Part shown: positions 7,882 through 17,305 of the stretch, piece after piece
How positions within the stretch are numbered: position 1 is the stretch's first letter
How the letters are laid out: each line of letters begins with the position of its first letter
Assembly (NCBI RefSeq): GCF_003332885.2
Contig: NZ_QOWJ01000011.1
Span: 87,166-151,165 of the forward strand
Source: Paracnuella aquatica
GTDB taxonomy: Bacteria; Bacteroidota; Bacteroidia; Chitinophagales; Chitinophagaceae
DNA length: 64,000 nucleotides
Direction: 5' to 3'
Program-made: the position numbers and the translations under genes
Notes under the pieces: model-generated
The model's database searches: none
Told to the model about the DNA's origin: nothing
The model's input: only the letters and a program-made list of their open reading frames with translations

Positions 7882-8721
7882 ATGAGAAAATGGATGCTTT
7901 ATCTGGCGTTTTTTCTGCCTGTGGTGGCAGGGGCGCAATCAATAGTGCAGGAGGGTGAGTTTGGCATATCGGTGGGCGCCGGTCATTATTTCGGCGACCT
8001 CAACACAAGGGTTCGGGTAAACCGGCCCAAAATGGCTGCCGGCATTTTCTTTCGGAAAAATTTTGGCAATTACATTGCTGCCCGTGTGGCAGCCAATTAT
8101 GCACGGATTGGATATTCGGACATTTATAATGATCACAACGAATTCATGCGCCGCCGCAACCTGAGCTTCAACTCCAACGTGTACGAGTTTGCGCTGCAGG
8201 GCGATTTCAACTTTTACCGGTTTTTGCCTGGCGAAGCCGGCATGCACTTTACGCCTTATGTAACGCTGGGTGTGGGCATGTTCAACTACGACCCATTTGC
8301 CTACCTGCAGGGCCAGAAGTACAACCTGCGCCAACTGGGCACCGAAGGGCAGGGCAGCGCAGCCTACCCCGAACGGAAGCAATACAGCTCTATGGCCTTC
8401 AGCATCCCTTTTGGCGTGGGTATCAAATACGCCCTCAACGAACGCATCAACCTGGGCTTTGAGGTGGTGCACCGCTTTACCAATACTGATTACCTCGACG
8501 ACGTGAGCTCCACTTATGTAGAGGAATCCGTTTTTCCACGCAACCCCGATGGCTCGGCCACGGCAGCCCTGCTGCTTTCCGACCGGTCGTACGAAACCGG
8601 TGCGCCAATTGGCGGCAAAGGCATCCAGCGCGGCAACAGCCGGCAGAAAGACCAGTTTGCCACGGCTACGTTCACCGTTTCCTTCAACTTGCAATCGTAC
8701 CGCTGCCCCGAGGTTCGATAA
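7882..8721 (+). CDS. DUF6089-type outer-membrane beta-barrel protein
   Basis: ATG at 7882 gives a 279-residue protein with a signal peptide (MRKWMLYLAFFLPVVAGAQ); the frame open from 7705 would place the signal internally and overlaps the previous terminator. The body begins GEFGISVGAGHYFGDLNT and alternates amphipathic strands. It resembles the DUF6089 family that sits upstream of uppS and bamA in Bacteroidota. The conserved position suggests a role near outer-membrane assembly, but no biochemical function is established that I know of. Confidence 0.8.
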   Translation: MRKWMLYLAFFLPVVAGAQSIVQEGEFGISVGAGHYFGDLNTRVRVNRPKMAAGIFFRKNFGNYIAARVAANYARIGYSDIYNDHNEFMRRRNLSFNSNVYEFALQGDFNFYRFLPGEAGMHFTPYVTLGVGMFNYDPFAYLQGQKYNLRQLGTEGQGSAAYPERKQYSSMAFSIPFGVGIKYALNERINLGFEVVHRFTNTDYLDDVSSTYVEESVFPRNPDGSATAALLLSDRSYETGAPIGGKGIQRGNSRQKDQFATATFTVSFNLQSYRCPEVR

Positions 8722-8746
8722 CCATCGGCAGCTCATTTTATTTTTC

Positions 8747-8806
8747 CCGGCACCGCGGCTTTTCTTTTTTATTTAAACAGAAAGGCAGGCGGTGCCGGTT
8801 TTTTTA
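8747..8806 (+). terminator. Probable terminator after the DUF6089 gene
   Basis: CCGGCACCGC (8747-8756) pairs perfectly with GCGGTGCCGG (8789-8798) and a run of T follows. The 32-base loop is long, so efficiency is uncertain. Confidence 0.6.
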
Positions 8807-8862
8807 TGGCAAAAACGCGGGTTTGTGCCCGCTTTCGCCTCCGGTAGCACGGTCTGAAACAT

Positions 8863-8870
8863 TACCTTTG
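8863..8870 (+). promoter_or_regulatory. -7 element upstream of uppS
   Basis: TACCTTTG matches TAnnTTTG exactly and lies 22 bases before the ATG. A convincing -33 TTTG at the right spacing is not visible. Confidence 0.55.
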
Positions 8871-8892
8871 CGCCTTATTTAGAGCGCAGCAC

Positions 8893-9645
8893 ATGCAAGA
8901 CCTTTTACAGCAAATAGATAAATCGCGCCTGCCGCAGCATATTGCCATCATCATGGATGGCAACGGCCGTTGGGCAAAAGAGCAGGGGCAAGACCGCCTG
9001 TTTGGGCATTTTCATGGCGTGGACAGTGTGCGGGATATTGTAGAAGGCTGTGCCGAACTGGGCATTGGCTACCTTACCCTGTATGCCTTTAGCACCGAAA
9101 ACTGGGACCGCCCGCAATACGAAGTGGTGGGCCTGATGGAACTGTTGGTAAAAACCATCCGCGCCGAAGTGGAAAGCCTTTGCAAAAACAATATTCGCCT
9201 GCACGTAATTGGCGACCTGGCCATGCTGCCCGAGTATGCCCGCCGCGAACTGGCCGAGGCACTGGAAATAACCAGCCGCAATACCGGCCTTAATTTAATT
9301 ATGGCCCTGAGCTACAGCGGCCGCTGGGAACTGTTGAACGCGGTAAAAAACATCGCTTACGAAGTAAAAAAGGGCCGCCTTGATGTGGCCGATATTGACC
9401 AGCAAACGCTGCAGCGCTACTTGTGCACATCAGAGTTTCCCGACCCGGAACTGATGATCCGCACCAGTGGAGAATACCGCATTTCCAACTTTTTGCTGTA
9501 CCAGTTGGCCTATGCCGAGCTGTATTTTACCTCGGTGCGGTGGCCGGAGTTTAGGAAAGCCAACCTATACGAGGCGCTGCTGGATTTTCAGGGCCGCGAA
9601 CGCAGGTTTGGCAAAACCGGCGAGCAGGTGGCGGCGGTGAAATAA
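8893..9645 (+). CDS. uppS: Isoprenyl transferase (undecaprenyl diphosphate synthase)
   Basis: Makes the undecaprenyl diphosphate carrier for cell-wall synthesis by adding isopentenyl units to farnesyl diphosphate. The 250-residue protein contains the catalytic IIMDGNGRWAKEQG loop (Asp22), the HFHGVDSVRDI segment, FSTENW near 80, and the C-terminal signature ELMIRTSGEYRISNFLLYQ followed by AYAELYF. The length is normal. The gene sits between DUF6089 and bamA, a conserved order in this phylum. Confidence 0.95.
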   Translation: MQDLLQQIDKSRLPQHIAIIMDGNGRWAKEQGQDRLFGHFHGVDSVRDIVEGCAELGIGYLTLYAFSTENWDRPQYEVVGLMELLVKTIRAEVESLCKNNIRLHVIGDLAMLPEYARRELAEALEITSRNTGLNLIMALSYSGRWELLNAVKNIAYEVKKGRLDVADIDQQTLQRYLCTSEFPDPELMIRTSGEYRISNFLLYQLAYAELYFTSVRWPEFRKANLYEALLDFQGRERRFGKTGEQVAAVK

Positions 9646-9654
9646 AAACAGAAG

Positions 9655-9740
9655 AACAAGGGAAAAGAATATCGAACAAGGAACATCGAATGATAAAGGA
9701 GCGCAGCCAATGATTAATAATCAATAATTCTTGATGATGA
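9655..9740. repeat. Word-repeat R2
   Basis: Degenerate tandem words (GAACAAGG, GAATATCGAACAAGGAACATCGAATG) followed by the palindrome TGATTAATAATCA. The same words recur at 20205-20300 and, inverted, at 20660-20697. It lies in the uppS-bamA gap. Confidence 0.65.
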
Positions 9741-9891
9741 TATTTCTGAAAGCGGCTGCCTGGCGCATTGATCATCCTAATCCTTTTAAATCATACTAGA
9801 CACCGGTTTAACAAATCCGATTAAAAATTCCGCTTAATTTGCCTGCCCGACAGTGCTTCTTCCTGCACCGGGCCAGCAATAGACTGAACAT

Positions 9892-12645
9892 ATGCTTAAA
9901 ATCTTACCGCGCATTGCAACCATCACTTTAGTAGTAATGTTGGCTGCAAACACATCCGGTGCACAGGAAACTGACACTACCCGCCCCGTTTCTGTTGACC
10001 CCGAATTGCTGGCACTGCAAAATGCCCGGATTCCCAAAGAATACACCATCGGCACCATCAACGTTACCGGTGTAAATTACCTTGATACCGGCATCGTGGT
10101 TTCCATCTCCGGCCTGCAGCCTGGCGATAAGCTGATGATACCCGGCACGGATGCGTTTTCCAAAGCCATCACCAACCTGTGGCGGCAGCGGCTTTTTTCC
10201 AACGTACAAATCTTCATCACTTCACTGCGCGCAGAGGTGATCGACATCGAGATTGCCGTTACGGAACGGCCCAAACTGGGTTCTTTTAAATTTCAGGGTG
10301 TAAAAAAATCCGAAGCGGAAGAGCTGGAGAAAAAAGCAGCCCTGGTACGCTCCACCATCATTACCGAAAATACCCGGCGCAATACGGTGGAAGCCATCAA
10401 AAAATATTACATCGAAAAAGGCTACCAGAACATACAGGTAGATATACAGGAAAAGCCCGACCCATCTATCCCCAACGCCAGCAACCTCACATTTGTGATT
10501 GACAAAGGCAAAAAGGTGCGGGTAAACGAAGTGAACTTTTATGGCAATACGCAGGTGCCCGACCTGAAGCTGAAGCGGCAAATGAAAGGCACCAAGGAAC
10601 GCAGCCATTTTACCCTGTATCCTACCCGCGTAGAAAGCCCTTACGGCACCAACGACCCCATCACCTTTAAGGAATACATCAACGACCTGGGTTTTTTAAG
10701 CGCCACCAAAACCCGCAATTTTCTCGATCCCTATTTCCGCTTCAAGCTGTTTTCTTCGGCAAAATTTGACCCCAAGAAATACGAAGAAGACAAGGAGAAA
10801 ATTCTGTCGGAATACAACTCGCTGGGCTTTCGCGATGCGCAGATACTGGACGACACCATGTATTACACGCCGGACGGCCACCTGAACATCGACCTGAAAA
10901 TGGCGGAAGGCAACCGGTATTATTTCGGCAACATCACCTGGCGCGGAAATACGAAGTACGCCGATTCGATCCTCAACAACATTCTCGGCATCCAGAAAGG
11001 TGATATTTATAACCTACAGACCCTGAACCAGCGACTGGGAAAACAATTGACCCCGGAAGGCGGCGACATCAGCGGGCTGTACATGGATGACGGTTACCTG
11101 TTTTTCCAGGCCAACCCTATTGAAACTTCGGTATATAATGATACCATCGACCACGAGATCCGCATTGTGGAAGGCCCGCAGGCAACCATCCGCAACGTGG
11201 CCATTTTTGGCAACGAAAAAACCAAAGACCACGTCATCCGCCGCGAACTGCGCACCATTCCTGGCGAAAAATTCAGCCGCTCCGACCTGATCCGCTCCCA
11301 GCGCGAACTGGCGGCCCTGAACTATTTTAACCAGGAAACCATCAATCCCGGCGTAGTGCCCAACCAGGAAGACGGCACCGTGGACATTAACTGGAAGTTG
11401 GAAGAAAAATCCTCTGACCAGTTGGAGCTTTCAGCAGGCTGGGGTGGCGGCATTGGCCTTACCGGTACGCTGGGCGTAACCTTCAACAACTTTTCGGTAA
11501 AAAATATTTTCAACAAAACATCCTGGGATCCGCTGCCCACCGGCGACGGCCAGAAGCTGAGCCTGCGCCTGCAGTCGAACGGACGGGCCTACCGATCGTA
11601 TAACTTTTCGTTTACCGAGCCCTGGCTGAGCGGCCGTAAGCGCAATCCGTTTACCATTAGTTTTTACAATACCAAGTATTCCAACGCATACAACTTTGCC
11701 ACCGGCCGGCTCGAAAAGTCACGTGCCGACTCTAGCTACCTGCGCATTACTGGTGCCACCGTATCGCTGGGCAAGCAGTTGAAATGGCCTGATGACTATT
11801 TCAGCATCATGTACTCGCTGAGCTATACGCAGTATGCTTTGAAAAACTATTCGGGCATTTTCCGCGACGACCAGGGTGCGTACCTGAACAACATCACGTC
11901 GAACAACGTAAGCTTTAAGATTGCGCTGCAGCGTTCGTCGGTGTTCGATCCTACGTTCCCACGTAGCGGTTCCAACTTCCTCGCTTCGGTGCAGGCCACG
12001 CCGCCGTACTCGATGCTGAACGAAAATTTCTCAAAAAATAACGGTCAGTATAAAACGCCTGAGTACCACAAATGGCGCTTCAACGCCGAGTGGTTTGTGC
12101 CCATCGGCAAGCCAATGGGTGCCGAAAAGAACCGCCAGTTTGTATTGAAACTGGCCGCTAAATACGGCTTCATGGGCCGTTACAATAAAAACGTGGCTTA
12201 CTCGCCGTTCGAACGCTATCAACTGGGTGGCGATGGTTTGACCAACCAGTTTGGCTTCCTGGGTTATGATGTAATTGCCCTGCGCGGTTACCCTGTGTTT
12301 GAAAATTCAGATCCGTCGGTGAACCCCGACCTGAGCCAGTCGACCCGCCAGTTTACCATCTTCAACAAATACCAGATGGAACTGCGCTACCCGCTGGTGA
12401 CACAGCCAAGTAGCACCATTTACGGCCTTGCGTTTTTTGATGCGGCTAATGGCTGGTTCAATTTCAAAGAGTACAACCCGTTCCGCCTGCGCCGTTCGGT
12501 GGGTGTAGGTATGCGCTTCTTCCTGCCGATGTTTGGTTTGCTGGGCTTCGACTACGGTGTTGGTCTCGACCGATTCCAGCCGGGTCAAACAGGGCTGAAA
12601 GGCACCACCAAGTTTACCTTTATGCTGGGCTTCGAACCGGAATAA
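9892..12645 (+). CDS. bamA: Outer-membrane protein assembly factor BamA
   Basis: 917 residues: a signal peptide ending near residue 24 (ANTSGAQ), POTRA repeats from about 45 to 480, and a C-terminal 16-strand surface-antigen barrel. The barrel contains FNEPW-type motifs (FTEPWLSG near 585), the QLGGDGL lid segment near 785, and the loop-6 motif as LRGYPVFE near 805. It inserts beta-barrel proteins into the outer membrane. The size is larger than in Proteobacteria but usual for Bacteroidota. A terminator overlapping the next promoter follows. Confidence 0.95.
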   Translation: MLKILPRIATITLVVMLAANTSGAQETDTTRPVSVDPELLALQNARIPKEYTIGTINVTGVNYLDTGIVVSISGLQPGDKLMIPGTDAFSKAITNLWRQRLFSNVQIFITSLRAEVIDIEIAVTERPKLGSFKFQGVKKSEAEELEKKAALVRSTIITENTRRNTVEAIKKYYIEKGYQNIQVDIQEKPDPSIPNASNLTFVIDKGKKVRVNEVNFYGNTQVPDLKLKRQMKGTKERSHFTLYPTRVESPYGTNDPITFKEYINDLGFLSATKTRNFLDPYFRFKLFSSAKFDPKKYEEDKEKILSEYNSLGFRDAQILDDTMYYTPDGHLNIDLKMAEGNRYYFGNITWRGNTKYADSILNNILGIQKGDIYNLQTLNQRLGKQLTPEGGDISGLYMDDGYLFFQANPIETSVYNDTIDHEIRIVEGPQATIRNVAIFGNEKTKDHVIRRELRTIPGEKFSRSDLIRSQRELAALNYFNQETINPGVVPNQEDGTVDINWKLEEKSSDQLELSAGWGGGIGLTGTLGVTFNNFSVKNIFNKTSWDPLPTGDGQKLSLRLQSNGRAYRSYNFSFTEPWLSGRKRNPFTISFYNTKYSNAYNFATGRLEKSRADSSYLRITGATVSLGKQLKWPDDYFSIMYSLSYTQYALKNYSGIFRDDQGAYLNNITSNNVSFKIALQRSSVFDPTFPRSGSNFLASVQATPPYSMLNENFSKNNGQYKTPEYHKWRFNAEWFVPIGKPMGAEKNRQFVLKLAAKYGFMGRYNKNVAYSPFERYQLGGDGLTNQFGFLGYDVIALRGYPVFENSDPSVNPDLSQSTRQFTIFNKYQMELRYPLVTQPSSTIYGLAFFDAANGWFNFKEYNPFRLRRSVGVGMRFFLPMFGLLGFDYGVGLDRFQPGQTGLKGTTKFTFMLGFEPE

Positions 12646-12686
12646 TGGAGCAGCCGAGCCAAATGATGGGATATAATTCTTAAAAG

Positions 12687-12733
12687 AAGTCAGCCCGTGA
12701 CCAACGTTAATGTTGGCCGCCGGCTGACTTTTA
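12687..12733 (+). terminator. bamA terminator overlapping the ompH promoter
   Basis: AAGTCAGCC (12687-12695) pairs with GGCTGACTT (12722-12730), with an inner CCAAC/GTTGG hairpin, then TTTT. The T tract runs directly into the TAACTTTG promoter element at 12732. Confidence 0.65.
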
Positions 12734-12739
12734 ACTTTG
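12732..12739 (+). promoter_or_regulatory. -7 element for the first ompH gene
   Basis: TAACTTTG matches TAnnTTTG, 31 bases before the ATG at 12771, and begins inside the tail of the bamA terminator. Confidence 0.55.
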
Positions 12740-12770
12740 CACTATAAACAGCCACCCCTAAATTGCTTGT

Positions 12771-13283
12771 ATGAAAAAGATGCTGTTCGCCCTCTTTTTG
12801 CTTGCAGCCGGTTTTACCGCCGATGCACAGCGTTACGCCATTATCGACACCAAGTTTATCCTGGACAAGCTGCCGGAATACAAGGATGCGCAAAAAACGC
12901 TGGACGATATGGCGGCGGTGTGGCAGAAAGAGATTGATGCCCTGCAGCAAGAACTGGATAAAATGTACCGCGACTTTGAAGCCGAACAGGTAATGCTGAG
13001 CGATGAGCTGCGCCGCAAACGGGAAGACCAGCTTTTTAACAAAGAAAAAACGCTGCGCGACCTGCAGCGCAAACGCTTTGGTTTTGAAGGCGATCTGTTT
13101 AAAAAACGGCAGGAACTGGTAAAACCGGTTCAAGACAAAGTATTTAACGCCGTGCAAAAGTTGGCTGTGGCCCGCGGCTACGACTTTATACTGGATAAAA
13201 GTGAAGGAATTACGGTTATATTTGCCGACCCCAAGCTGGAAAAAAGCGAAGATGTGCTGAAAGAACTTGGAGTGAAGAATTAA
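12771..13283 (+). CDS. OmpH/Skp family periplasmic chaperone (first copy)
   Basis: 170 residues with a signal peptide (MKKMLFALFLLAAGFTADAQ), then RYAIIDTKFILDKLPEYK and a long charged coiled coil from about 45 to 115. It ends with the family strand RGYDFILDKSEGITVIFADP. Skp trimers hold unfolded outer-membrane proteins in the periplasm for BamA. A second, diverged copy lies 174 bases downstream; tandem ompH genes after bamA are common in Bacteroidota. Confidence 0.92.
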   Translation: MKKMLFALFLLAAGFTADAQRYAIIDTKFILDKLPEYKDAQKTLDDMAAVWQKEIDALQQELDKMYRDFEAEQVMLSDELRRKREDQLFNKEKTLRDLQRKRFGFEGDLFKKRQELVKPVQDKVFNAVQKLAVARGYDFILDKSEGITVIFADPKLEKSEDVLKELGVKN

Positions 13284-13285
13284 GT

Positions 13286-13355
13286 AAAATTTCAAATTTC
13301 AAAATTCAAAGCGGCAAATGAGGTAGTCAATTTTTTTGAATTTTCAATTTTGACT
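13286..13355. repeat. Inverted word-repeat R3
   Basis: Words of the type AATTTCAAATTTCAAAATTCAAA on the left face an inverted TTTTTTGAATTTTCAATTTTGAC on the right, in the gap between the two ompH genes. The AT-rich imperfect stem has no clean terminator structure. Confidence 0.5.
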
Positions 13356-13457
13356 GTTGCCTTGCAGATTGAATTGTTAAGAAAAAATAACCCCCGCTAA
13401 GCATACAACCAAGCCACAAATACCGTCATCTTACAATTATTGAACAAACAACCCCCA

Positions 13458-14015
13458 ATGAACAAGTTTAAATTTTTAGTGGTAGCACTGCTCATGATTG
13501 TAGCTGCAGGCAGTGCCCAGGCCCAGAAAACAGGTTACATCAGTGTAGAGCAGGTATTGTCGCTGATGCCCGAAACTGCCCGCCTCGACTCACTGCTGCG
13601 CAAGTACCAGGCCGACTCGCTGAACCCCCAGTTTACCTACATGGTGCAGGAGTACAACCGCAAAGACAGTATTGCCAACGGCAAAGACTCGTTGAAAACC
13701 CCACTGCAAGTGCGTAACCAAATTCGCCAGGAGCTTGAAGGCTATGCTTACCAGATCCAAAACTGGCAGCAAATTACCCAACAGGCCCTGCAAGGAAAAC
13801 AGCAGGAACTGCTGGAGCCCATTTACCGCAAAGTGGAAAACGCCATCCAGGCCGCCGCTAAGGAAAATGGCTATGCCTATGTACTGAACCGCGAAGCCTT
13901 GTTGGTAGTGCCCCCCGCCGACGACCTGTTGCCGCTGGTGGCCAAAAAGCTGAACCTGAAAGTGCCCGCCACAACCGGCGCACCTGCAGCGGCAGCCAAC
14001 GCCCCGAAAAAATAA
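13458..14015 (+). CDS. OmpH/Skp family periplasmic chaperone (second copy)
   Basis: ATG at 13458 gives MNKFKFLVVALLMIVAAGSAQAQ, a clean signal peptide; the TTG at 13440 would only add six residues. The mature part has KTGYISVEQVLSLMPETARLD, a coiled-coil middle and the closing KENGYAYVLNREALLVVPP segment. The C-terminal tail is rich in Ala and Pro (TTGAPAAAANAPKK). About 185 residues. It presumably shares the client-holding role of the first copy, but the coiled coil is more divergent. Confidence 0.88.
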   Translation: MNKFKFLVVALLMIVAAGSAQAQKTGYISVEQVLSLMPETARLDSLLRKYQADSLNPQFTYMVQEYNRKDSIANGKDSLKTPLQVRNQIRQELEGYAYQIQNWQQITQQALQGKQQELLEPIYRKVENAIQAAAKENGYAYVLNREALLVVPPADDLLPLVAKKLNLKVPATTGAPAAAANAPKK

Positions 14016-14034
14016 GTCGCTGATTTTTCGCTAT

Positions 14035-14073
14035 AATAATAATGGCCATCCCGCTGGGGTGGCCATTATTATT
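14035..14073. terminator. Long bidirectional terminator
   Basis: An 18-base arm (AATAATAATGGCCATCCC) pairs with its complement across a three-base loop, with one G-T pair. The AT-rich outer stem provides T tracts for both strands, between the convergent ompH and 14119 genes. Confidence 0.85.
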
Positions 14074-14118
14074 GGGTTGAATATGAGCGGTGCAACGGGA
14101 TTCCCGGTTGCAACGCTT

Positions 14119-14511
14119 TTAGTTTCTTTTCCTTAAAATGTAGGAAACCGCATTGCCGCTGTTGTCGGTCAGGGCTTCATGCAGCTGCCAGCCATTGAAC
14201 CAGAAAAAGTTCAGCCGGGCCATGTCCCCTTCTGCAACAAAAACCAGTTGCTTCCCATTTCTATCGGTGATGTTCAGTTCCTTTCTTTTGTTTGAAACCT
14301 GGCCGTAGTCAAAAAATAGTCCATCGCCGGCCCGCCGGCCAAAGCGGGCATACGTTGCATTGACGCTATCGAGGCGTATGCCATTGACATAGCCGTAAGT
14401 ATTGGCATCCAACACGGTGGGCATGTAATCGGCGGTGTTGGGGCCGGTGGCGGCGTTCTGTGCAAAAGCAGTGGCCGAGCACAACATCAGCAGGGGTAAA
14501 AATGCTTTCAT
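14119..14511 (-). CDS. Secreted hypothetical protein (130 aa)
   Basis: The signal peptide MKAFLPLLMLCSATAFAQ is clear. The mature part is about 112 residues and contains YGYVNGIRLDSVNATYARFG and VFVAEGDMARLNFFWFNGW, then ends AVSYILRKRN. It looks like a small periplasmic beta-rich protein. I do not recognise a family. It is transcribed alone, convergent with ompH. Confidence 0.7.
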   Translation of the reverse strand: MKAFLPLLMLCSATAFAQNAATGPNTADYMPTVLDANTYGYVNGIRLDSVNATYARFGRRAGDGLFFDYGQVSNKRKELNITDRNGKQLVFVAEGDMARLNFFWFNGWQLHEALTDNSGNAVSYILRKRN

Positions 14512-14666
14512 CAGCAGTTTGTTTTTTGGCTAAGCTAAACCGAAGTGGGCCACAATATTTGCAGGGCATTGTTAGCTTTTTGCAAAATGAGCGGCGGGTT
14601 TACGGGTATGCGTAACCGCACTATTTTAGAAATATCCATGCATCGGCATGATCGAGCACTGTACAT

Positions 14667-14718
14667 AAAAAAGCCCATGGAGCAAGGCAATACCAGGTTT
14701 TGCTCCAAGGGCTTTTTC
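14667..14718 (-). terminator. Terminator of the 14737-15810 gene
   Basis: On the minus strand, AAAAAGCCCTTGGAGCAA pairs with TTGCTCCATGGGCTTTTTT around a short loop and is followed by T residues. Confidence 0.8.
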
Positions 14719-14736
14719 TTGATCAATAGGTTACAG

Positions 14737-15810
14737 CTATTCCTCCGGCTCATAGTCAAACGGCAACTGGTCGGCCAGGTTTTTCCAACTCCAGTAGCCT
14801 TGGTTTACCCAGCTGCGCTGGTCGCGAAAATAGCCGTTGGGCATGATAAGGATGGCATCGGCAAGGTCTACATACGAGATTTGGATGGGCACATCGGCAG
14901 GCAGCTTGTACTGTTGCAGGTAAGCCGTCTCGGGCTTTGCCTTGATATAGCTGATGCTGGCCTTGCGTGGAAACCACAGCTCCGCATTGCTGGTGGCCGT
15001 GTCGAAAAAAAACAGGCTGGTATCGTAGGGGTTGGCCAGGCGGCCAAAGGTTTTGTTGTCGGAGGTGAGCATATCCACGGTAAAACCTTCTCCCTTCAAC
15101 GTGCTGTCGTAATAAGCCCGCAGAAAGTGCAGGCGGCTGCCGTGGTATGCATTGCGCCTCGCTTCGGCCCAAAGTTGCTGTTGTGCCGTATCTCCTTCCA
15201 TGGGCATAAACAGGCAGGCGCCGCGGTACGAGTTGAGGCTTGTTTTGTTGTAAAAAACAAAGGAATCGAGCTCGTAGCGCAGGTTGTAGCCCAGCGCCCT
15301 GTTGGCAATGCGCAGCGGCTCGGTGGCCACCACTTTAATGCGGTCGTTGCGTTTGTAATAAAAAAACTTGAGCGCCTCGGGGTTTTCGAGGCTGGTGCTG
15401 TCGGCAGCGGGAGTGGCGCCAATAAAATATTTCAGGAACAGCTGCCCGTGTTTTTCCCAGCCATCCGGCACCTCGCTGCTGCTTTTTACCACCACTTCGC
15501 CAATGCTTTTGTCTTCTTTTTTCAGCTCAATGTCGAGGGTTTTGGCTTCGTTGGCGTCAACGTTCACCGTTTGGCTTTGGTAGCCGGTAAACGAAACGAT
15601 CAGTTCGTAGCCGCCCCGCTCCAGGGCCAATTGATAGCGGCCCTCGCTGTTGGTGATGACCCCGCGGGTGGTGTTTTGGGCAAAAACCGATGCACCCTGC
15701 AACGGCTGCTTTGTTTCGGCGTCAACCACCTGCCCCGAAACAACGGACTGGGCCAGGGCGCCAATAGAAAGGGTGCACAAAAGCACCAGGATCAAAAGTT
15801 TGCTTTTCAT
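14737..15810 (-). CDS. Secreted protein with N-terminal carboxypeptidase-regulatory-like domain
   Basis: ATG at 15810 gives MKSKLLILVLLCTLSIGALAQ, a signal peptide; a longer frame to 15885 is not needed. Residues about 22-105 form a CarboxypepD_reg-like (transthyretin-like) domain: VVSGQVVDAETKQPLQGASV, TNSEGRYQLAL, YELIVSFTGYQ and a strand ending GEVVVKSS. The remaining 250 residues are unassigned and rich in aromatic residues. Such proteins resemble the plug-less front part of TonB-dependent receptors, but there is no barrel here. Probably a surface or periplasmic protein. Confidence 0.75.
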   Translation of the reverse strand: MKSKLLILVLLCTLSIGALAQSVVSGQVVDAETKQPLQGASVFAQNTTRGVITNSEGRYQLALERGGYELIVSFTGYQSQTVNVDANEAKTLDIELKKEDKSIGEVVVKSSSEVPDGWEKHGQLFLKYFIGATPAADSTSLENPEALKFFYYKRNDRIKVVATEPLRIANRALGYNLRYELDSFVFYNKTSLNSYRGACLFMPMEGDTAQQQLWAEARRNAYHGSRLHFLRAYYDSTLKGEGFTVDMLTSDNKTFGRLANPYDTSLFFFDTATSNAELWFPRKASISYIKAKPETAYLQQYKLPADVPIQISYVDLADAILIMPNGYFRDQRSWVNQGYWSWKNLADQLPFDYEPEE

Positions 15811-15937
15811 AGCGTATCGTATGTGGTGTGTTTGTACCATGTGTATTTGCCGAACAGGATTACCGAACGATGCAGTGAGTGACACAACAGGCGCCCAACC
15901 AGGGCTGTGCTGTCGGTTACCCCAATATCCCCGATTG

Positions 15938-16972
15938 CTACAACGTGATGGTGCCCTCTTTTAGTGCCTGCAGGTAGCGGGCCGTGGCAGCCGTAATAAC
16001 CTGAGGGAGGGGCGTGTACCGAAACTGCGGCAGGGCCTGCAGCAGTGCGCCACTGTCGAACTCGGTGCGGCTGCGGGCCACCCGGGCGGTGTCGGCAGTG
16101 AGCAGGGGCTTTTTGCCGGTAAACAGGGCTTTGATGGCTTCCATGCGCCATGCCAGCCCGGCCAGTGCAGGTGTTGCTTCGCGATGCGGTGGTTTTTTGC
16201 CAAAACCTGCGGCAATGGTTTGGAACAACTGCTCGAAAGAAATATTTTCGGCCGATACAATGAAGCGCTGTTCGCTGATGCCGGAAAGTAACAGTTGCAC
16301 GGCTGCTTCGGCCACATCTTCCACACCTACAAACCCGTTGACACCGGTGCTGTACCAGGGAAACTCGTTGTACACGCTTTTAAAAATAGCGCAGGAACTT
16401 TGGTGCCAGTCGCCATACCCAAGTATGGTGCTGGGGTTGATGATCACGGCCTCGAGGCCTTCGGCCATGCCACGCCACACATGCATTTCGGCCTTGTGTT
16501 TTGATTTGGCGTAATCGGTATTGTTATCGCCTTCGCTCCATTTTTTTGCTTCCGAAACTTTTTCTGCTTTTGTGGTGCGGCCCAGTGCGGCTACCGAGCT
16601 TACATGCACCATGCGCTGCACGCCGGCTTCCAGTGCGGTGTTTACCACGTTGGCGGTGCCTTCTTCGTTTACAGCCATCATCAGCTGGCGGTCGGTCTTA
16701 TCGAACGAAACCACCGCAGCGGAATGTATGATGGCGTCCACGCCTTCCATGGCATCGGCCAGGGCCACTACGTCGAGTACATCGCCGGGTACCCATTCCA
16801 CCGCTTCTGCAATATGTTGGGGAATAAAAAACGGCAGCTTGCCGGACCTGCGGAGGGCACGAACAGCAATGCCTTTTTGCACCAGGTTTTGCAGGATATA
16901 AGCGCCTAGAAAACCGGTACCTCCGGTGAGGAACACTTTGCGGGGAAGATTGATATGTGGAGCAGGATACAA
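15938..16972 (-). CDS. NAD-dependent epimerase/dehydratase (extended SDR)
   Basis: 344 residues with a Rossmann front: VFLTGGTGFLGAYILQNLV near residue 13 (GxxGxxG), GDVLD near 65, HSAAVVS near 88, then HVSSVAALG and the catalytic YAKSKHKAE (Tyr-x-x-x-Lys) near 155. Extended SDRs act on nucleotide sugars, flavonoid-like or steroid-like substrates; the NPSTILGYGDW segment after the active site is typical of the dihydroflavonol-reductase-like branch. The exact substrate is unknown. It is a single gene on the minus strand. Confidence 0.85.
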   Translation of the reverse strand: MYPAPHINLPRKVFLTGGTGFLGAYILQNLVQKGIAVRALRRSGKLPFFIPQHIAEAVEWVPGDVLDVVALADAMEGVDAIIHSAAVVSFDKTDRQLMMAVNEEGTANVVNTALEAGVQRMVHVSSVAALGRTTKAEKVSEAKKWSEGDNNTDYAKSKHKAEMHVWRGMAEGLEAVIINPSTILGYGDWHQSSCAIFKSVYNEFPWYSTGVNGFVGVEDVAEAAVQLLLSGISEQRFIVSAENISFEQLFQTIAAGFGKKPPHREATPALAGLAWRMEAIKALFTGKKPLLTADTARVARSRTEFDSGALLQALPQFRYTPLPQVITAATARYLQALKEGTITL

Positions 16973-17305
16973 AGGAGCTGCAAGATAATCTATGGCGGCA
17001 TATCAACTAGGCCTGCCGCTGCAACGCATGCCATTAAATGATAAAAAACAGGTGGGCTGGTAGTGGCTTTTTTAAACAGGTAAGTGGTTTTATTTATATA
17101 TGCACCTGTTCGTGGTTTTTCCATTACTAGATTGAGATGGCGGTTGCCGTGCTTACTACTATCGTGCAATGGATTTCCAATAGGCGGAGCGATAGCGCGG
17201 TGTCGACCTGGCTAATGTACAATAGTAATTTGAAAGGCTGCTGACTAGCTAATTTCCGTCGGCTCTACTTGCGGCTATGTGTTGTCGGACGCACAAAAAT
17301 CGCAG
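16973..17305. other. Non-coding interval of 333 bases
   Basis: It holds no supported gene, repeat or terminator. It borders the AT-richer 17306-17767 gene and might be part of an acquired or decayed segment. Confidence 0.4.

Noticed and set aside
14545-15882. 445-codon plus-strand frame
   Set aside because: It lies opposite the accepted 14737-15810 gene, which has a signal peptide and a carboxypeptidase-regulatory-like domain.
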